Shown: one piece after another, positions 22,346-33,689 of the stretch
How positions within the stretch are numbered: position 1 is the first letter of the stretch
Layout of the letters: each line of letters starts with the position of its first letter
NCBI GenBank assembly: GCA_001599755.1
Contig: BCHX01000011.1
Coordinates: forward strand, 292,846 to 356,845
Origin: Gliomastix tumulicola
Taxonomy: Eukaryota > Ascomycota > Sordariomycetes > Hypocreales > Bionectriaceae
Reading direction: 5' to 3'
DNA length: 64,000 nucleotides
Notes under the pieces: generated by a model
The model's input: the letters and a program-made list of their open reading frames with translations, nothing else
Database searches by the model: none
Told to the model about the DNA's origin: nothing
Position numbers and translations under genes: made by a program

Positions 22346-25300
22346 GTCGGTTGTTGGGAGGTCGCCACGGCGATATCATCTTTCTTCCCTGCACCGCCCA
22401 ACGGCTGTCCCGTCTCTGCAGACATGATGGGGATGAAAAGCTAGCAGAGCCCGTTCTACAAAGGCTCGCATACTCCGTTTCCTCCCGCCACCAAGGCATA
22501 CACTTGTGCTTGTCGCCCGCCGGGCTCAGAAGGGACTGAACAGAGCGCTCCTACGAGTGCCAGGCCTTCTGGCGGATGGAAGTCCGTTACGCCAGCAGCA
22601 TGTGTCCTTTTGCGTTTGCCGCGTGATGGTGGCAGGCATGCCGGCTACCCGAGCCGCCCCGTTGGGTCATTCCCTGTCGACGCCGTCAGCCCGGGAGCTG
22701 GACGGGGAGCGTATCGCCCACAGCTGTGTCAGTCTTGTCCACCCGCCATCCTCCCACGATTTGGCACCCCATCCAAAGCAAGGTAGAAGACGCGGGAGAC
22801 GACAGCACCGGCCTACGCGACAGACCAGAGTTCAACATGCTACCCGTCGAGCTTCATACACCCAAGGCCGATAGGAGTCGGGACCATATCCGCGCTGCCC
22901 GCTCCCCGGCTATGCGGGACGTNGTGACTCTGCCTCCGCTTCTCCACATACGCCGAGAGGTACCCAAGGAGGGAAAGGACTCACAAGGGCCGGTGCTGTG
23001 TAGNCATCATCGCCCGTCCCCGGCCCGCCCGGCCGACGAGCNGAGATATCGTCCAACAGCCACCAGACCTGATCATCACCCTCCACCACGTGCCAGCCCT
23101 CTTCAGACAGTTTTTCATCCAGCGTAGGGTGTTTGGTCGACTTTCTCCCGGCATTTTCCCACGCCCGCCCGCCCCGCCATTCGGAGTCCCATCTTCTTCC
23201 TGCTACGCTATGAGGCACCGCACATGCTGTGGAGATCTCCATATTGCTTCGTTGAGTGGATGGAGGCGCCCATCGGGCCCCTCCGCCATCGCTCGCGTGT
23301 GTCGGCAGGAAGCGTGTCAGCGGGACGAAAGTCGAGGTCGCATTCGGTATCCCGTCCAAGGCGAGGTCGATCCCGCCACGGGCGGCTTCCAGGTGTTCCG
23401 TCACCGCCCCTCCCGCCCCTCGAAAGGTGCAGGCGGGGCCGGAGGACCGCGGGAGACGGCGCCCTGTCTTTGCACACCGGGTTGACGGATTCGATCAGGC
23501 GGCGGGGGCGCTCACTCTCGACGAGCCGGAAAGGGAAGTTGTCGTGTGCTATTCAGTTGACAAAAAGCACCTTGGTTGCGCCAGGTGGGAGGCTCACTGG
23601 TCTTGGCGCCGCCGTCACTCTACAACGTTCCGTCGGCGTGTTGGTGCGGCTGGGCGGTGTCGCCTCCCGCCTTCCCGAGTCCTTTCCAAGTAGGACAGAG
23701 TAGATCAGAGGGGAGGGGTCCACTACTTGCCTTGATCCCATGGATGTCCCACAGATGCTTGATACTATCGGCACTGCCATTCGGCTCGTACGATAGGGGC
23801 GAGACCGTCCGGCCACTCTTCCGCACATACAGACGGCAAGCCCACCGAAGTTTCCTACTATTTACTCTTGAGCCTTCATCGGACGTCTTTCACCATCACC
23901 AGGCAAACTTGACGCCCTCCGCCCCGGGGGGCGTGCCTTCCCGGGGCTCGTCGTGGAGGGGCTCAAAGAAAGCGCGGCTCGTTCGCTTGACGTAGGAGTC
24001 TCCTCCAGGTGAAGCCCCTTCTCGCGGGGGAAGGGAGTGAATCCAGGACCGACGGCATTTCGGGGGGAGGCGACATCCATCTTGTTGGCGGCCAGGGGGC
24101 GGACCTCTAGACTCTGTTAGCGAAGGGACAGGACGGCTCCCGCCAGCGGCGACGCACCGCACTACCGGATGCCCAAAGAGCAATGCGCCTCGCCTCCATC
24201 TTCACCCTACGTGACAGTGCAGCCTCGTAGGTCGTCTGCGGTCAAGCCTGACGCGTCGGGCGTCGCGTACCGATTGCCTGCCGATATGCCTGCTTTCTCG
24301 AGCCATGTCATGGTATCGTGCCGTATGCCGCCCACCCGCGTCCGAAGGGTCGGACTGACGCGACGCGGGGGCGAAGCTAGCGTGGGGGGAGCCAGGCGAG
24401 AAAGGACGGGATGATGCCGAGGTTCGCTGCTTTGGGAGGTTGAAAGTGGGCCTGACGGATTGAACCCGAACATCAGCCGGTACAGCCTCTGTGCAGCCTC
24501 TCCGTGTGTGCCACTTCAAGGCGCTTGATGCCGTCCGAGACCCACTTCGTCACAATCACCGCCCGGCTGCCAGGCAACGCCTTCTGAGATCAGCTGCCAA
24601 GCGCACCAGGACCGAGGAGGGAGAGTACCTTGGAGCGTACTGGACACAGCAGCCTAGGGGGCGCCCGGAAGAGGAGAGCTGAAGTCTGGGTAGATTCGCG
24701 ACGGACCGGGATGAATCGGGTTGACAGCCGTCAACGGCCTGCGAGGCCCAGACAGGGCACAATCCTCCTCGGTCCGGCGCATGCCGTACGGCTAGGGCGA
24801 GGACGCATGCAGCATTGTTCCGTCCACCGCGGCGAGCCATTACATCTGTCTTTGTGATGGCCGGCGGTGAGGCGCAAAGGTGGTCGTGCGGGCAGGCCCG
24901 GCATAGCTAGCACGTGCATTAGAGTAGAGGCAGCTTATGGGAGGACAGGGACGGACGGACGGCCAGACTCACGGGGTCCTTCAGGGCTACTCTATACCTC
25001 TGGCAGAAAGGGACGGGCGGGACAAGGCGTATGTGGGTGAAGGGGGCGAGCAGGGAGAGCTGGCTTTCGTGGGAGAGGGCGTAGCAGCAGAGAGGGAGCA
25101 GAGGAGAGGGTTGGAGAGGGAGAGGTAAATGGTGACAGGATGCAGTGAGAGATGAGGGGGATAGCGAAGAAGGCGGGGATGGAGAAGGGGATGAAGAAGG
25201 GGATGGATGATGAAGAGGGGGATGGCGAAGAATCACGAGTGAAGGTAGGCCAAGTACAGAGAGAAGGGAAACAGACACACGAGGCGTCGGGAGGCTATAT

Positions 25301-25619
25301 AGCGAGGGACGACCGGGAGGGATGCGGCCGGCGTGGGTGTGGCCAAAGGGAGAGGAATCATGCAGGGGGAGGACCATGGAGGGGATGTGGTGGAGGGGGT
25401 TGGGATTGGCTCGACGGAGAGGCGGCCATGCAGGGCAAGACGGCGGTGCAGGGGATCTTTCTGGAGCAAGAGAGGGCGGCCGGGGTAGGGAGGGACGAGT
25501 AGGGGGACAGAGCGAGTACGTTGACAGCTCATGCACGGTAGGACGCCCGGTAGACGGGGGTCAGCCAGGGTCAGGTCAAGCGAAGCCAGGGTGGATGGAA
25601 GCCAAGGCAGCCTGTGGAC

Positions 25620-25760
25620 TGTACTAAGCCAGGGCCCCTGTGGGCTGACACACCGATCGGCTACGCCGAGCCAGGGCCCATGCAAGGTCAGGATACGAGT
25701 CAGCCAAGGTAAGCCAGGGCCCTTGCGAGCGAAAGTGGCGGCCTCATGGGGTACGCCGGG
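25620..25760 (-). repeat. Minisatellite array, inverted orientation (right of body A)
   Basis: Units such as TAAGCCAGGGCCCCTGTG, GAGCCAGGGCCCATGCAA and TAAGCCAGGGCCCTTGCG are the reverse complement of the core at 16.98-19.25 kb. Confidence 0.8.
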
Positions 25761-25828
25761 GGCTGCAAGCTGAGGCACTGGTTGACGGGCTAGGGCAGGG
25801 TGAATGCTTCGGGCGACGGAGCGGCTTC

Positions 25829-26165
25829 CAGGGGCCCTAGATTCGTTCCATGGACTGGCGTCTTGACTTTACAAGGGCCCTGGCTTCGTTCAGTTGTTGG
25901 GTGCACCCGGCTGCAGGGGCCCTTGCATGGTGTAGCTGAGGAGGACTCCGACTTTGCAGGGGCCCTGGCTCAGGTCCGCTTCGACAGGGGCCCTTGCTTG
26001 GTGTAGCTGAGGAGGATTCTAACCTTGCAGGGGCCCTGGCTTAGATTGGCCGTCTTGGGCAGGAGCCCTTGTCTAGCATGGTCGGTCGGTGCCAGGGCCA
26101 GCATGGGCCCCAGCTTAGCGCAGTCCACCAGTCTCTTGGCCAGCATGGGCCCTGGCGAACCTTAC
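25829..26165 (+). repeat. Minisatellite array, forward orientation (left of body B)
   Basis: About eight units are present, including ACAAGGGCCCTGGCTTCG, GCAGGGGCCCTGGCTCAG and GCAGGGGCCCTGGCTTAG. The paired units GTGTAGCTGAGGAGGA at 25934 and 26003 point to a recent local duplication. Confidence 0.8.
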
Positions 26166-26456
26166 TTCACCAGCATCCTACGCCCACGCCTCGCTCGCCC
26201 CCGTCATCGTCCACGCAGCACGCCTGCGACACCCTACCCACCCTGCACTCCCGGTCGCTCGCTGTCCTGATCTCACCCCCTGAGACACCCCGGACCATCC
26301 CCGGCCACCCCCGTCGAAGCCTGCACCGCTGAGTGCTTTGGCCCTGACTTCGTCCTTCGTCCTTCGCCGCTGCCTGCCTACCGTCGAGGAACCGGCTGGT
26401 ACCTAGCCTCGTGGAGAGGCGCGTACGGCGTGGCCACTTGGGGCCCTGTAGCATCT

Positions 26457-26735
26457 AGGCACACACCATACACACCACATACTTCGACCACACACACCAC
26501 ACGCTTCAATCACACACACCACACTTCGACCATACACACCACACACACCACACACCACACACTTCGATTACACACACCACATACTTCGATCACACACACC
26601 ACACATTTCGACCACACACCACATCCTTCGACCACACACACCACACACTTCGACCATACACACCATACACACACCACATACTTTGACCACACACACCACA
26701 TACACCACACACCACACACACACCACAAACTTCGA
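26457..26735 (+). repeat. CA-rich tandem repeat
   Basis: Runs of ACACACCACA interrupted by ACTTCGACC at intervals of roughly 20-30 nt. Confidence 0.85.
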
Positions 26736-26747
26736 GCTGCCACATCA

Positions 26748-26830
26748 GGCTTCTGCTGCACAATCTGTAGCATCCTGAACGCGCGAATAAACTAGCCCTC
26801 AAGGTGGTCTGTCACACTGTCAAGCGAGGC
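26748..26830 (+). repeat. Conserved 80-bp block, copy 3
   Basis: It keeps CTTCTGCTGCACAAT, GCATCCTGAAC, CCCTCAAGGTGGTCTGTCAC and GTCAAGCGAGG. Confidence 0.65.
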
Positions 26831-27601
26831 CATGCGCGCAAGACCTGAACCCTCCCAGGCATCATCAACTTCATTCCTCCATTCCTTCATTCCCACACGC
26901 ACACGCAAAAGTATCTACTTACTTACATACACGTAAAGATTACGCTTCAGACGCGAGACATGTGCGCGAGGAGCACCAGTAGTGAGCCCAATGTCTATCG
27001 CCCATCTGTCTCCCATCTGCCCAGCCCGGCCTTGACGCCGCTGCACCACATCTTTCTGCCTACAACCCCTACGGGCCTTGTGCCCACCATTCCCTCCCGC
27101 CGCCCGACGTCACCTCTTCCACTACAGGGCCGCCTCCGTCTACCGTAGCCGGCATGCTGCAAGCAGCCGTCCGTCCCGTGGGCCGTGCCTATCTTCGTAC
27201 TATGAATGTCTCTACCGAAATGTGCCGAAATGTTCATGCGGATCGCCTTCTGACTCGATGCGTAGGCTGACGGCTATGGAACACGCCCTGTTCCTTGCCC
27301 CGTGGCCATCTCCCATGCCTCTTCATCCCATGTATATCTATGACTACCTCTATGTAGGGAGCCAACCGCCATCTCCGGCCGCCACCCCGTACGCCCGGTC
27401 TCCATAGTCACGGCCAAGACGAAGCATGATTCCGTACCGGCCCATGACCGCCGACGACGAGTTTGCAACGGCGGTACCATCTTCACTGCCGAGCGGCCGT
27501 TCGGGCTCTGCTGACATGGCATGTCTGACTTCAATTCAAGTAAGTCAAGTTTGGGGGGTAAACTTGATTACTTGAAATAAAATCGTCCGTAAACTTACTT
27601 G

Positions 27602-27668
27602 AACTTGAAATACTTGAAATACTTGAAATACTTGAAATACTTGAAATACTTGAAATACTTGAAATAAA
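27602..27668 (+). repeat. 9-bp subterminal tandem repeat of the hAT element
   Basis: About seven copies of ACTTGAAAT. Related ACTTGAAAT/ATTTCAAGT motifs occur near the other end (30385-30500) in both orientations. They are probable transposase-binding sites by analogy with other hAT elements. Confidence 0.8.
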
Positions 27669-27724
27669 CCTGCTGACCTAAGCCTGCCGCAGAGCCATCC
27701 GTACTCTCACTCCGCCTCCTCATC

Positions 27725-30168
27725 TCAACCCATCACGTCCCCGCCAAACCCAACCACCTCGCCCACACTGACAGCCTGCTGCCCTATCCAGTTCCGTAGG
27801 CATTGTATTTCCTCGATTACCTCAGGGCTTAAGCTGTGCCTCTGCGACCCAACTGTCAACTTGGTCACACTAAACGTCCGCTCAGGATCAACCGACATGG
27901 CAGGGATGGCCAGGATGTCCAGCGCAAACCGACTCAGGCGAGGATACTCTTCTTGGTGGTCCTTCCACCACAAGATCGGGTTCAGGTTCTCTCGTCGAAC
28001 CGGCCCTTGCCTCATGTACACACCGAGCTCATCTTCTTCCTCCATCATGTACCGGTCGCAGCTCTGCATCCACTGGTCAAACTGGCTGGGCTCGTCCTGC
28101 TCCGCCCCTCTTCTTACTCCGTCTCCTGCCTCCTCCTCCATCGCCTTGGGCGGGGACTGCTGCTCAAAGTATTTTCGCACGCTGCTCTTGGCGTCTCGTA
28201 GCCATACAAGTTGCTCATCACTCGTCCAATTCGCCTCCAGCCAAGACACGTTCCAACGTGGGTGAAGAATAACGGCAGCTGGATAAAGCGGTGATTGGCC
28301 CAGAAGACTATAGTACTCGTCAAGCTTTGACCAGCAATTATTGATGGAGATTTGAAGACACCGTTGGTGGCTGTGGTCGGCGCCCTCCGTCCGCGCAAAC
28401 AAAGTGGCATATTCGTCTCGAGTGTGCTCCGGCAAACAAGTCTCGCGTCCACTGCCCCGCGGAACACGACACCCTAGAAAATAGTAGCAACGCCGACATC
28501 CGACATCTGACAACCGACTAGGAACGGCCTAGTCATACGCATAGCCGCCGAAGCGTTCGCTTTCTAGGACTCGTAGAGTGGTCTGAGCAGACTCTGTATC
28601 TCCGCCAGCAGGATCCAGTCCGGCGGTGAAAGCTGGTCTTGGACCGGCACGCGCTGGCGGGTCTCCGCCGCCTTGCTCTCAAGATAAGCAACGAAATGGT
28701 CGATGTGCTCGCGCTTGCGAATAGCACGCTGGATCATGAGAAAAGTCGAGTTCCATCTGGTCTCGTTGTTTTGCATCAGCTCGAGGTCAATGGAGGCTCG
28801 CTCCTCCTCGAAGAGTTGGTAGCTGTCGTCGTCGAGCTTGTTGCCCGCCAGCGATTTCATCAACTCGCGCCGCTGCGGAGAAGCCCTGACAAAACGGACA
28901 ACGTTGTGCAGTTTGCCTACCACGCCGCGCTTCCGCCAGAGCCGAAGTTCACGCTCATCCACCTGGAAAGCCGCCTCGGCGAAGGCCTCTCGCTCGAACG
29001 AGTCAGGATCCTCTCCCCACAGGAACGCCCGAGCCGCAAGGTTAATAACATGCCCAAAGCACCGAGTTCGATGGCTCCGCACGTCCTCCTCAGCCATCGT
29101 GGGAGACAGCCGACGATAAAGACTTGCTAAGCATGCGTCATTGGACGAGGCATTGTCACAGACGCCTGCGCCGATTCGATCTCGTATCCCGTACTCGCCA
29201 AAGACGTCGTGCAGTATTGTAGCTTGCGTCTCCCCGGAATGAACGCCCCACACGCGGCGCAAAGCAAGCAGCCGTGACTGGACTTGGAAGGAGGTGTCGA
29301 GATAGTGGGCGTGAAGGCCGAGGAAAGCATACCGGTTGGGAGACGTCCACATGTCGAAGCTGAAGCTGATCTTTGTGAGGGCCTTGTCCAGTTGGCTAGC
29401 GATGGCTCCCTTCTTTACCTCGAACAGTTTCCGCACGCTATCGCGCACTGCCTGCCGGCCCCACGGCACCTCCCTCGCTAGAGACGTGTCGTGTAGGTCG
29501 AGCATGCGTCGCAAGTACGGGTTTGACGGCGCCGTGAAAGGAAGATTGGCCGTGACAATCCACCTGACCATCAGCTCTTTCATCTGAGCCACATTGGACG
29601 TCGCGGTCGGGAACTCCAAGCACCGCCGTTTCGCAGCGGGGGGGTCGCCGGCGCGAGATGAGTCGGCGACGGCATGACCGTCCACCTCCGTCATCATATG
29701 AAATCTACAACCGATTCAGACGCTGAAGGGAGGGGAAAGATGAGTGGGTTCACGATCGCGCCCTGAACAGGGCTATCAGAGCAAAGACGAGGCTCACACG
29801 GAAGCTACATACCTTCGTAGATGCTCCGTCGGCGACGTGGTGTTTGTCGCGACGAACAATGCGCTCTTCCCGCCCTCGTCGCATTTCAAGCAAGCCCAGT
29901 AGGTCTGCAGCGTCCGCAACTCAGGGCTTATTTCCGTGAGGAAGAAGCCATGGGCTTGGATCCAGCTTCGTCGGCCTTTGCGGCTCTTGTTGGCGATATA
30001 CTCCTCTGGCACGTACCTCTTGCAGCCTATCTGGACGGTCGGGAGATCGGCAAGAGTCGTCCGGCCAGATTGAACCTGGGTGGATGCGGCGTCAAGCTGC
30101 TGCTTCAGAGAGGTACGCCGAGTGCTGGCTCCCAGAAACGGCCCTAGAGACTGCTGCTGTGCCGCCAT
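27725..30168 (-). pseudogene. hAT transposase (BED zinc finger, RNase H-like core, C-terminal dimerisation domain), disrupted
   Basis: The ATG is at 30168. Exon 1 ends at 29813 and splicing across 29705-29812 (GTATGT...TTGTAG) joins CLKC to EHLRRFH, completing a BED-type Cys2-His2 finger. Exon 2 carries SFSFDMWTSPNRYAF (first catalytic Asp), GVCDNASSNDACL (second Asp) and RCFGHVINLAARAF. The C-terminal block FALDILAIPAMSVDPERTFS, then RHSLSPEVIEEIQCLRNW, is the hAT dimerisation region. Between them the frame fails: a TAG at 28564-28566 after LLRPLYES, a change of frame, and another TAG at about 28533 before the frame used down to the TGA at 27725. Families of this type (Restless-like, hAT) are common in ascomycetes. 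Identity is firm; activity is ruled out for this copy. Confidence 0.88.
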
Positions 30169-31985
30169 AGCGGGTTCTTGCAAGCAGATGGGGTGAAAGG
30201 AAGAGGTCGAAGCCAGGTGAGACGCGTCAGAACGCGAAGCGACTAATCCCCGCTACGTTCCTGGACTCCCATTGGTCTAGCGACCTTAGTCATGAAAAGC
30301 ATTGTGAAAGTCAACCCATCCTTACCCTACATCCCAGCGCTGCGATGACCGGAACACAGGAAGACAAGCCAATTACTGCTGTATCTCAAGTAAATCAAGT
30401 ATTTCAAGTTTCGGCCATCGCAGACTTACCTACTTGAAATAAATCAGGCCATCAACTTACTTGACTTACTTGAAATACTTGAAATAATACTTGAATTGAA
30501 GTCAGCCCTGTGACAAGGTAGTGATGGACAGCATAACAGCGGCCATTCGAGAGAGGTCCGCCTACTCCCTTTGGCGCCCTGGCCACCAAGAAAGCGGCCT
30601 GAGATGGTGCTCGTCGACGACCGGGAAAAGAGACTGCATAGAGCGCTCCTACGAGTGCTGCGCCTACCGGCGAATGGAACCCAATACGCCAGTCGTATGC
30701 GCCCCTTCTGAGCCAGTAGTCACAACAAGAACGCGCCGTGCCCGGACCTGTCTCTCGCGGTGCCGCTAAAGTGCCCATTATCCAAAGCAAGGGTGGGGGA
30801 CGTCGTGGGCTACAGCGCCGATCTGTGAAACAGACCAGACTTCAACATGCTACCCGTGGAGCGTCATGCACGCAAGGCTGATACGAGACGTGGCCATATC
30901 AGCGCCGCCCGCTCCGCAGCCATCCCGCGGCCGTCCAGGACATCGTCACTTTGCTTCGGCTCCTCCACATACGTCGATAGGTACCCAAGGGAGGAAGAAG
31001 GCCCCCGAAAAGACCGGTGCTAGTCTGGCCATCCTCGCCAGTCTGAGGGTTGCCTTGGGATGTACCCTGCAGATGAACAGGCACTTCACCGAACCAGAAG
31101 AACTAGATATACACCCTCACTACCCTAGACAGCGGAGACGGCATTCGCCTGGGCCGAGTCCCGATCCCCCGCCGAGCGCCGCCATGGCTGCGCGTTGGAG
31201 CTGGCGCTATGAAGGGTCACGCAACCGCCAGCATGTCGGCCGCTTCGTTGGCTGGACTATCGCCAGTATCCCGTCCAGCCATGGCCGATAAGGTTAGTTT
31301 GTAGTGCTGCCATTGCTGATCGACAAAGGAGGCTTTGTTCCCCATCCGTCACCGCCCTTTTCACTTGTAGATGGATCGCCGTCGAGATCGGAGGACCGCG
31401 GAAGAGGGTGTCTTGTCTTCGTACATCGGGTTGATGAATTCGATCCGCAGGGGAGACCTCACGCCTGACGAGCCGGGAAGGGAGGTTCTCGTGTGTCATG
31501 CAGTCGTCGAGAAGCGCCTCGAATGCACCGCGGCGGCGCCTCCCCAGGAGAGTGGAAGAGATACGCCGGTCCATTGGCACCGCCGTCCGTCTATCATGCT
31601 CTATCATTCCTTGGTGGTCCTACGCAACTGAGACGGAGTGCATAAGAGAGGAGCGGATCCTTGCTGACCTTGATCCCGCGCCTCGTAGGTGCTTGGCCAT
31701 GGTGGGGGGCCTCGCCAAGCAAGGAGGTGAATTCAGGGCCGCCAACACGATGGGTGCGGATTTCTAGAGTCTGTTAGTGAAGGAACAGGACGGCTCCCAT
31801 CAGCGGCGATGCACCGCCACATCGACGCCCAAAGAGGAATGCCCCTCACCTCCATATCCATCCTGCGTGGCAGCGCAGCCTTCTAGGTCGTCAGCGGTGA
31901 AGCCTGACGCCTCGAGCAGCCGTCGCGCGATTTGGCGTTGTGTGTGTGTGGATGGTGTGCCGGTTTTGTTGGAGCATTGAAGCTA

Positions 31986-32161
31986 GTTACGTCAGAGGGT
32001 CAACAGAGGCACCTCAGTGAGACTAACTGACCCACAGAGGAACCAGTACTTAAGGAGGGCAATGCCCAGATCATTAGGACATTGTAACAACAACAAGAAT
32101 AATAATGCAATCCACTCACTCATACCATTTGCAACACCAGGTTTGCCTAAGATACTTTCCC
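31986..32161. mobile_element. 176-bp insertion in body B flanked by AAGCTA
   Basis: The sequence is absent from the colinear part of body A (about 24300). It is bounded by AAGCTA on both sides (31980-31985, 32162-32167). The interior has a TTGTAACAACAACAAGAA-type stretch similar to the solo-LTR-like insertion at 33100, read on the opposite strand. It could be an old LTR piece or a small non-autonomous element; the exact edges are uncertain. Confidence 0.55.
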
Positions 32162-33099
32162 AAGCTACGTCATGGTGTCGTGCCGTATGCCATCAACCCG
32201 CGTCTGGAGGCGCCAGACCGACGCGATGCCAGGGCGAAATGGCGCTGGGCGTAGACGGAGCCAGGCGAAAAAGGTAGCGGTGATGCCGTGGTTCGCCATC
32301 GTGGTTGGCCACTCGTGGCGAGTAGCGCCGTCCCCTGCGTCGCTTTTGTGAGGTTGAGAGTGGGTCTGACGAGTTGGCACTAGCTGGATTCGACCTTCAA
32401 CCGGTGCTTTGCATTGGTTAGAGGGGGATCCATGGTGGGAGCGTCCCGATCGTCCCGATCGCCGATCTCGCTGCCTCGCCCGCTGAGCAACAACGACAAC
32501 GCCGTCCCAAGTTCGCTGCCAAGCGCACCAGAACGGAGGGAGAAGAGTACCTTGGGACGTGCGGGCGGTTTTCGATCGCCCACGCATTGTGGACAAACTG
32601 CAGCCTCATAGACGGCCCCCGAAACAGAGGAGAGAGCGAGAGGCGGGATCGACCACGGACCCACCCGAGATCGCGTGGACAGCCACCCATCGCGTGGGGG
32701 GAAACGAAGGTTGAGCTTGCCAATACTATATAGTGCCACGTTAGCCCATCGTCGGGGATACACCCGTTCTCCTCTCGGTCGGCGGCGAGGCGCCAAGGCA
32801 CGGCCATGCGGGCAGGCCCGGCATAGCTAGCACGTGCGTTAGATCAGAGGGAGCATATGTGAGGATGAGAACGAACACACAGACAGACGGAGCGAGTGCG
32901 TCAGCACTACCCTATACCTCTAGCTGGCTTCGCCAGAGGGCGGGATAGTAGTCGCGTGCGAGAAGGAACGAGCAGGGAACCGAGGCGGCTGTCTTCGGAG
33001 AGAGCCTAGTCGTAGTAGACGAACAGAGAAGAAGAGAGGTGGAGAAGAGGGAGGTGCAGATGGTGAGTGGGCGCTATGAAGGGAGGCTGTGAGAGATGC

Positions 33100-33247
33100 T
33101 GTGAGAGGTGATAAGACAGAAGGTTGTTATTGCTGTTGTTGTAAGGTCTAAGTACCTATCCGTGTATTAGAAAGAGCACAGCTCCTTTTATAGTATCCAC
33201 ATCCCAGCCACAGCAGATCGGACCTTCTTACTCATGCGGTCTCAACA
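33100..33247 (-). mobile_element. 148-bp solo-LTR-like insertion
   Basis: It begins TG and ends CA (TGTGAGAGG...TCTCAACA on plus; TGTTGAGACC...CTCTCACA on minus). It is flanked by GATGC (33095-33099) and GATGT (33248-33252), a 5-bp duplication with one mismatch. The minus strand contains ACTATAAAAGG, a plausible LTR promoter, and a CAACAACAGCAATAACAAC stretch. It is absent from the colinear region of body A (about 25150). This suits a short LTR left after recombination between two LTRs. Confidence 0.6.
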
Positions 33248-33689
33248 GATGTTGTGAGAGGATGCTATAAGGGAAAGTTACGACAGAGTAGTGGGAAAAG
33301 GACCGAGAGCGGATGGTAAAGAGTGGCGAGTGAAAAAGGCTGACTACAGAGGAAAAGGACGAAAAGCTACGCAGGCCGTCGGGGCCATATATCGGTGGAC
33401 ACCCAGGAGAGAGGAAGCCGGAGTGGGTGTGGGCGTAGGGAGAAGGGGGAGACTATGGAGGGGTTGCTGGACATTGTGGTGATCTACGGAGGGTGTTGTT
33501 GTGACTGCCTCGACGGAGAGCGACAGGCAGCGGTAGGGCGAGGCGACCAAGAGCTACTCGGGCCAGGACGGCGGTGAGGTCTTTGGTGCAGCCAAGATGG
33601 GCAGCCGGGGTGAGTAAGGACTAGCAGGGGGACAAAACGAGTAAGTTTTCAGCTCATGCGGACCGGGAGGTCGATCAACCGGGCTAAGC

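Larger units (their letters stand above)
19250..25530 (+). repeat. Repeat body A of the foldback-like unit
   Basis: This is about 6.3 kb between a forward minisatellite array (left) and an inverted one (right). Long stretches align, with many substitutions, to body B in the same order: GGCATGCTGCAAG (20460 vs 27148), GATGCGTAGGCTGAC (20550 vs 27258), AGAGCGCTCCTACGAGTGC (22542 vs 30639), TTCAACATGCTACCCGT (22831 vs 30841), GTCATGGT[AG]TCGTGCCGTATGCC (24307 vs 32169) and the purine-rich end (25000-25530 vs 32862-33660). No complete protein domain of a known transposon class was found inside. Compared with B it has an extra stretch of about 1.6 kb (about 20760-22360) that includes a cytochrome b5 fragment. 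Boundaries are approximate. Confidence 0.7.
27520..30510 (-). mobile_element. hAT-superfamily DNA transposon
   Basis: The element is 2,991 bp. The ends are imperfect terminal inverted repeats: inner 17 bp CTGACTTCAATTCAAGT identical on both sides, outer 5 bp CATGT at the left versus CAGGG (read inward) at the right. It is flanked by TGACATGG (27512-27519) and TGACAAGG (30511-30518), an 8-bp target duplication with one mismatch, as expected for hAT. The colinear sequence in body A (about 22410-22432) lacks the element. Subterminal regions are filled with ACTTGAAAT-type motifs, typical transposase-binding arrays. The transposase gene inside is broken, so the element is non-autonomous as assembled. 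Confidence 0.88.
26165..33655 (+). repeat. Repeat body B of the foldback-like unit
   Basis: Same orientation and order as body A. Without its inserted elements it is about 4.3-4.5 kb. It contains a CA-rich tract, an 80-bp block copy, the region colinear with A (see body A), a 2,991-bp hAT element, a 176-bp insertion and a 148-bp solo-LTR-like insertion. Apart from the hAT transposase no domain-bearing gene is seen. Open frames over 22-25 and 30-33 kb are not conserved in frame between the two bodies, which argues that the body is non-coding or long decayed. Confidence 0.7.

Noticed and set aside
22130..25530. Numerous long open frames on both strands of body A
   Set aside because: High GC lowers stop frequency; frames are not conserved with body B and have no domain except the cytochrome b5 fragment.
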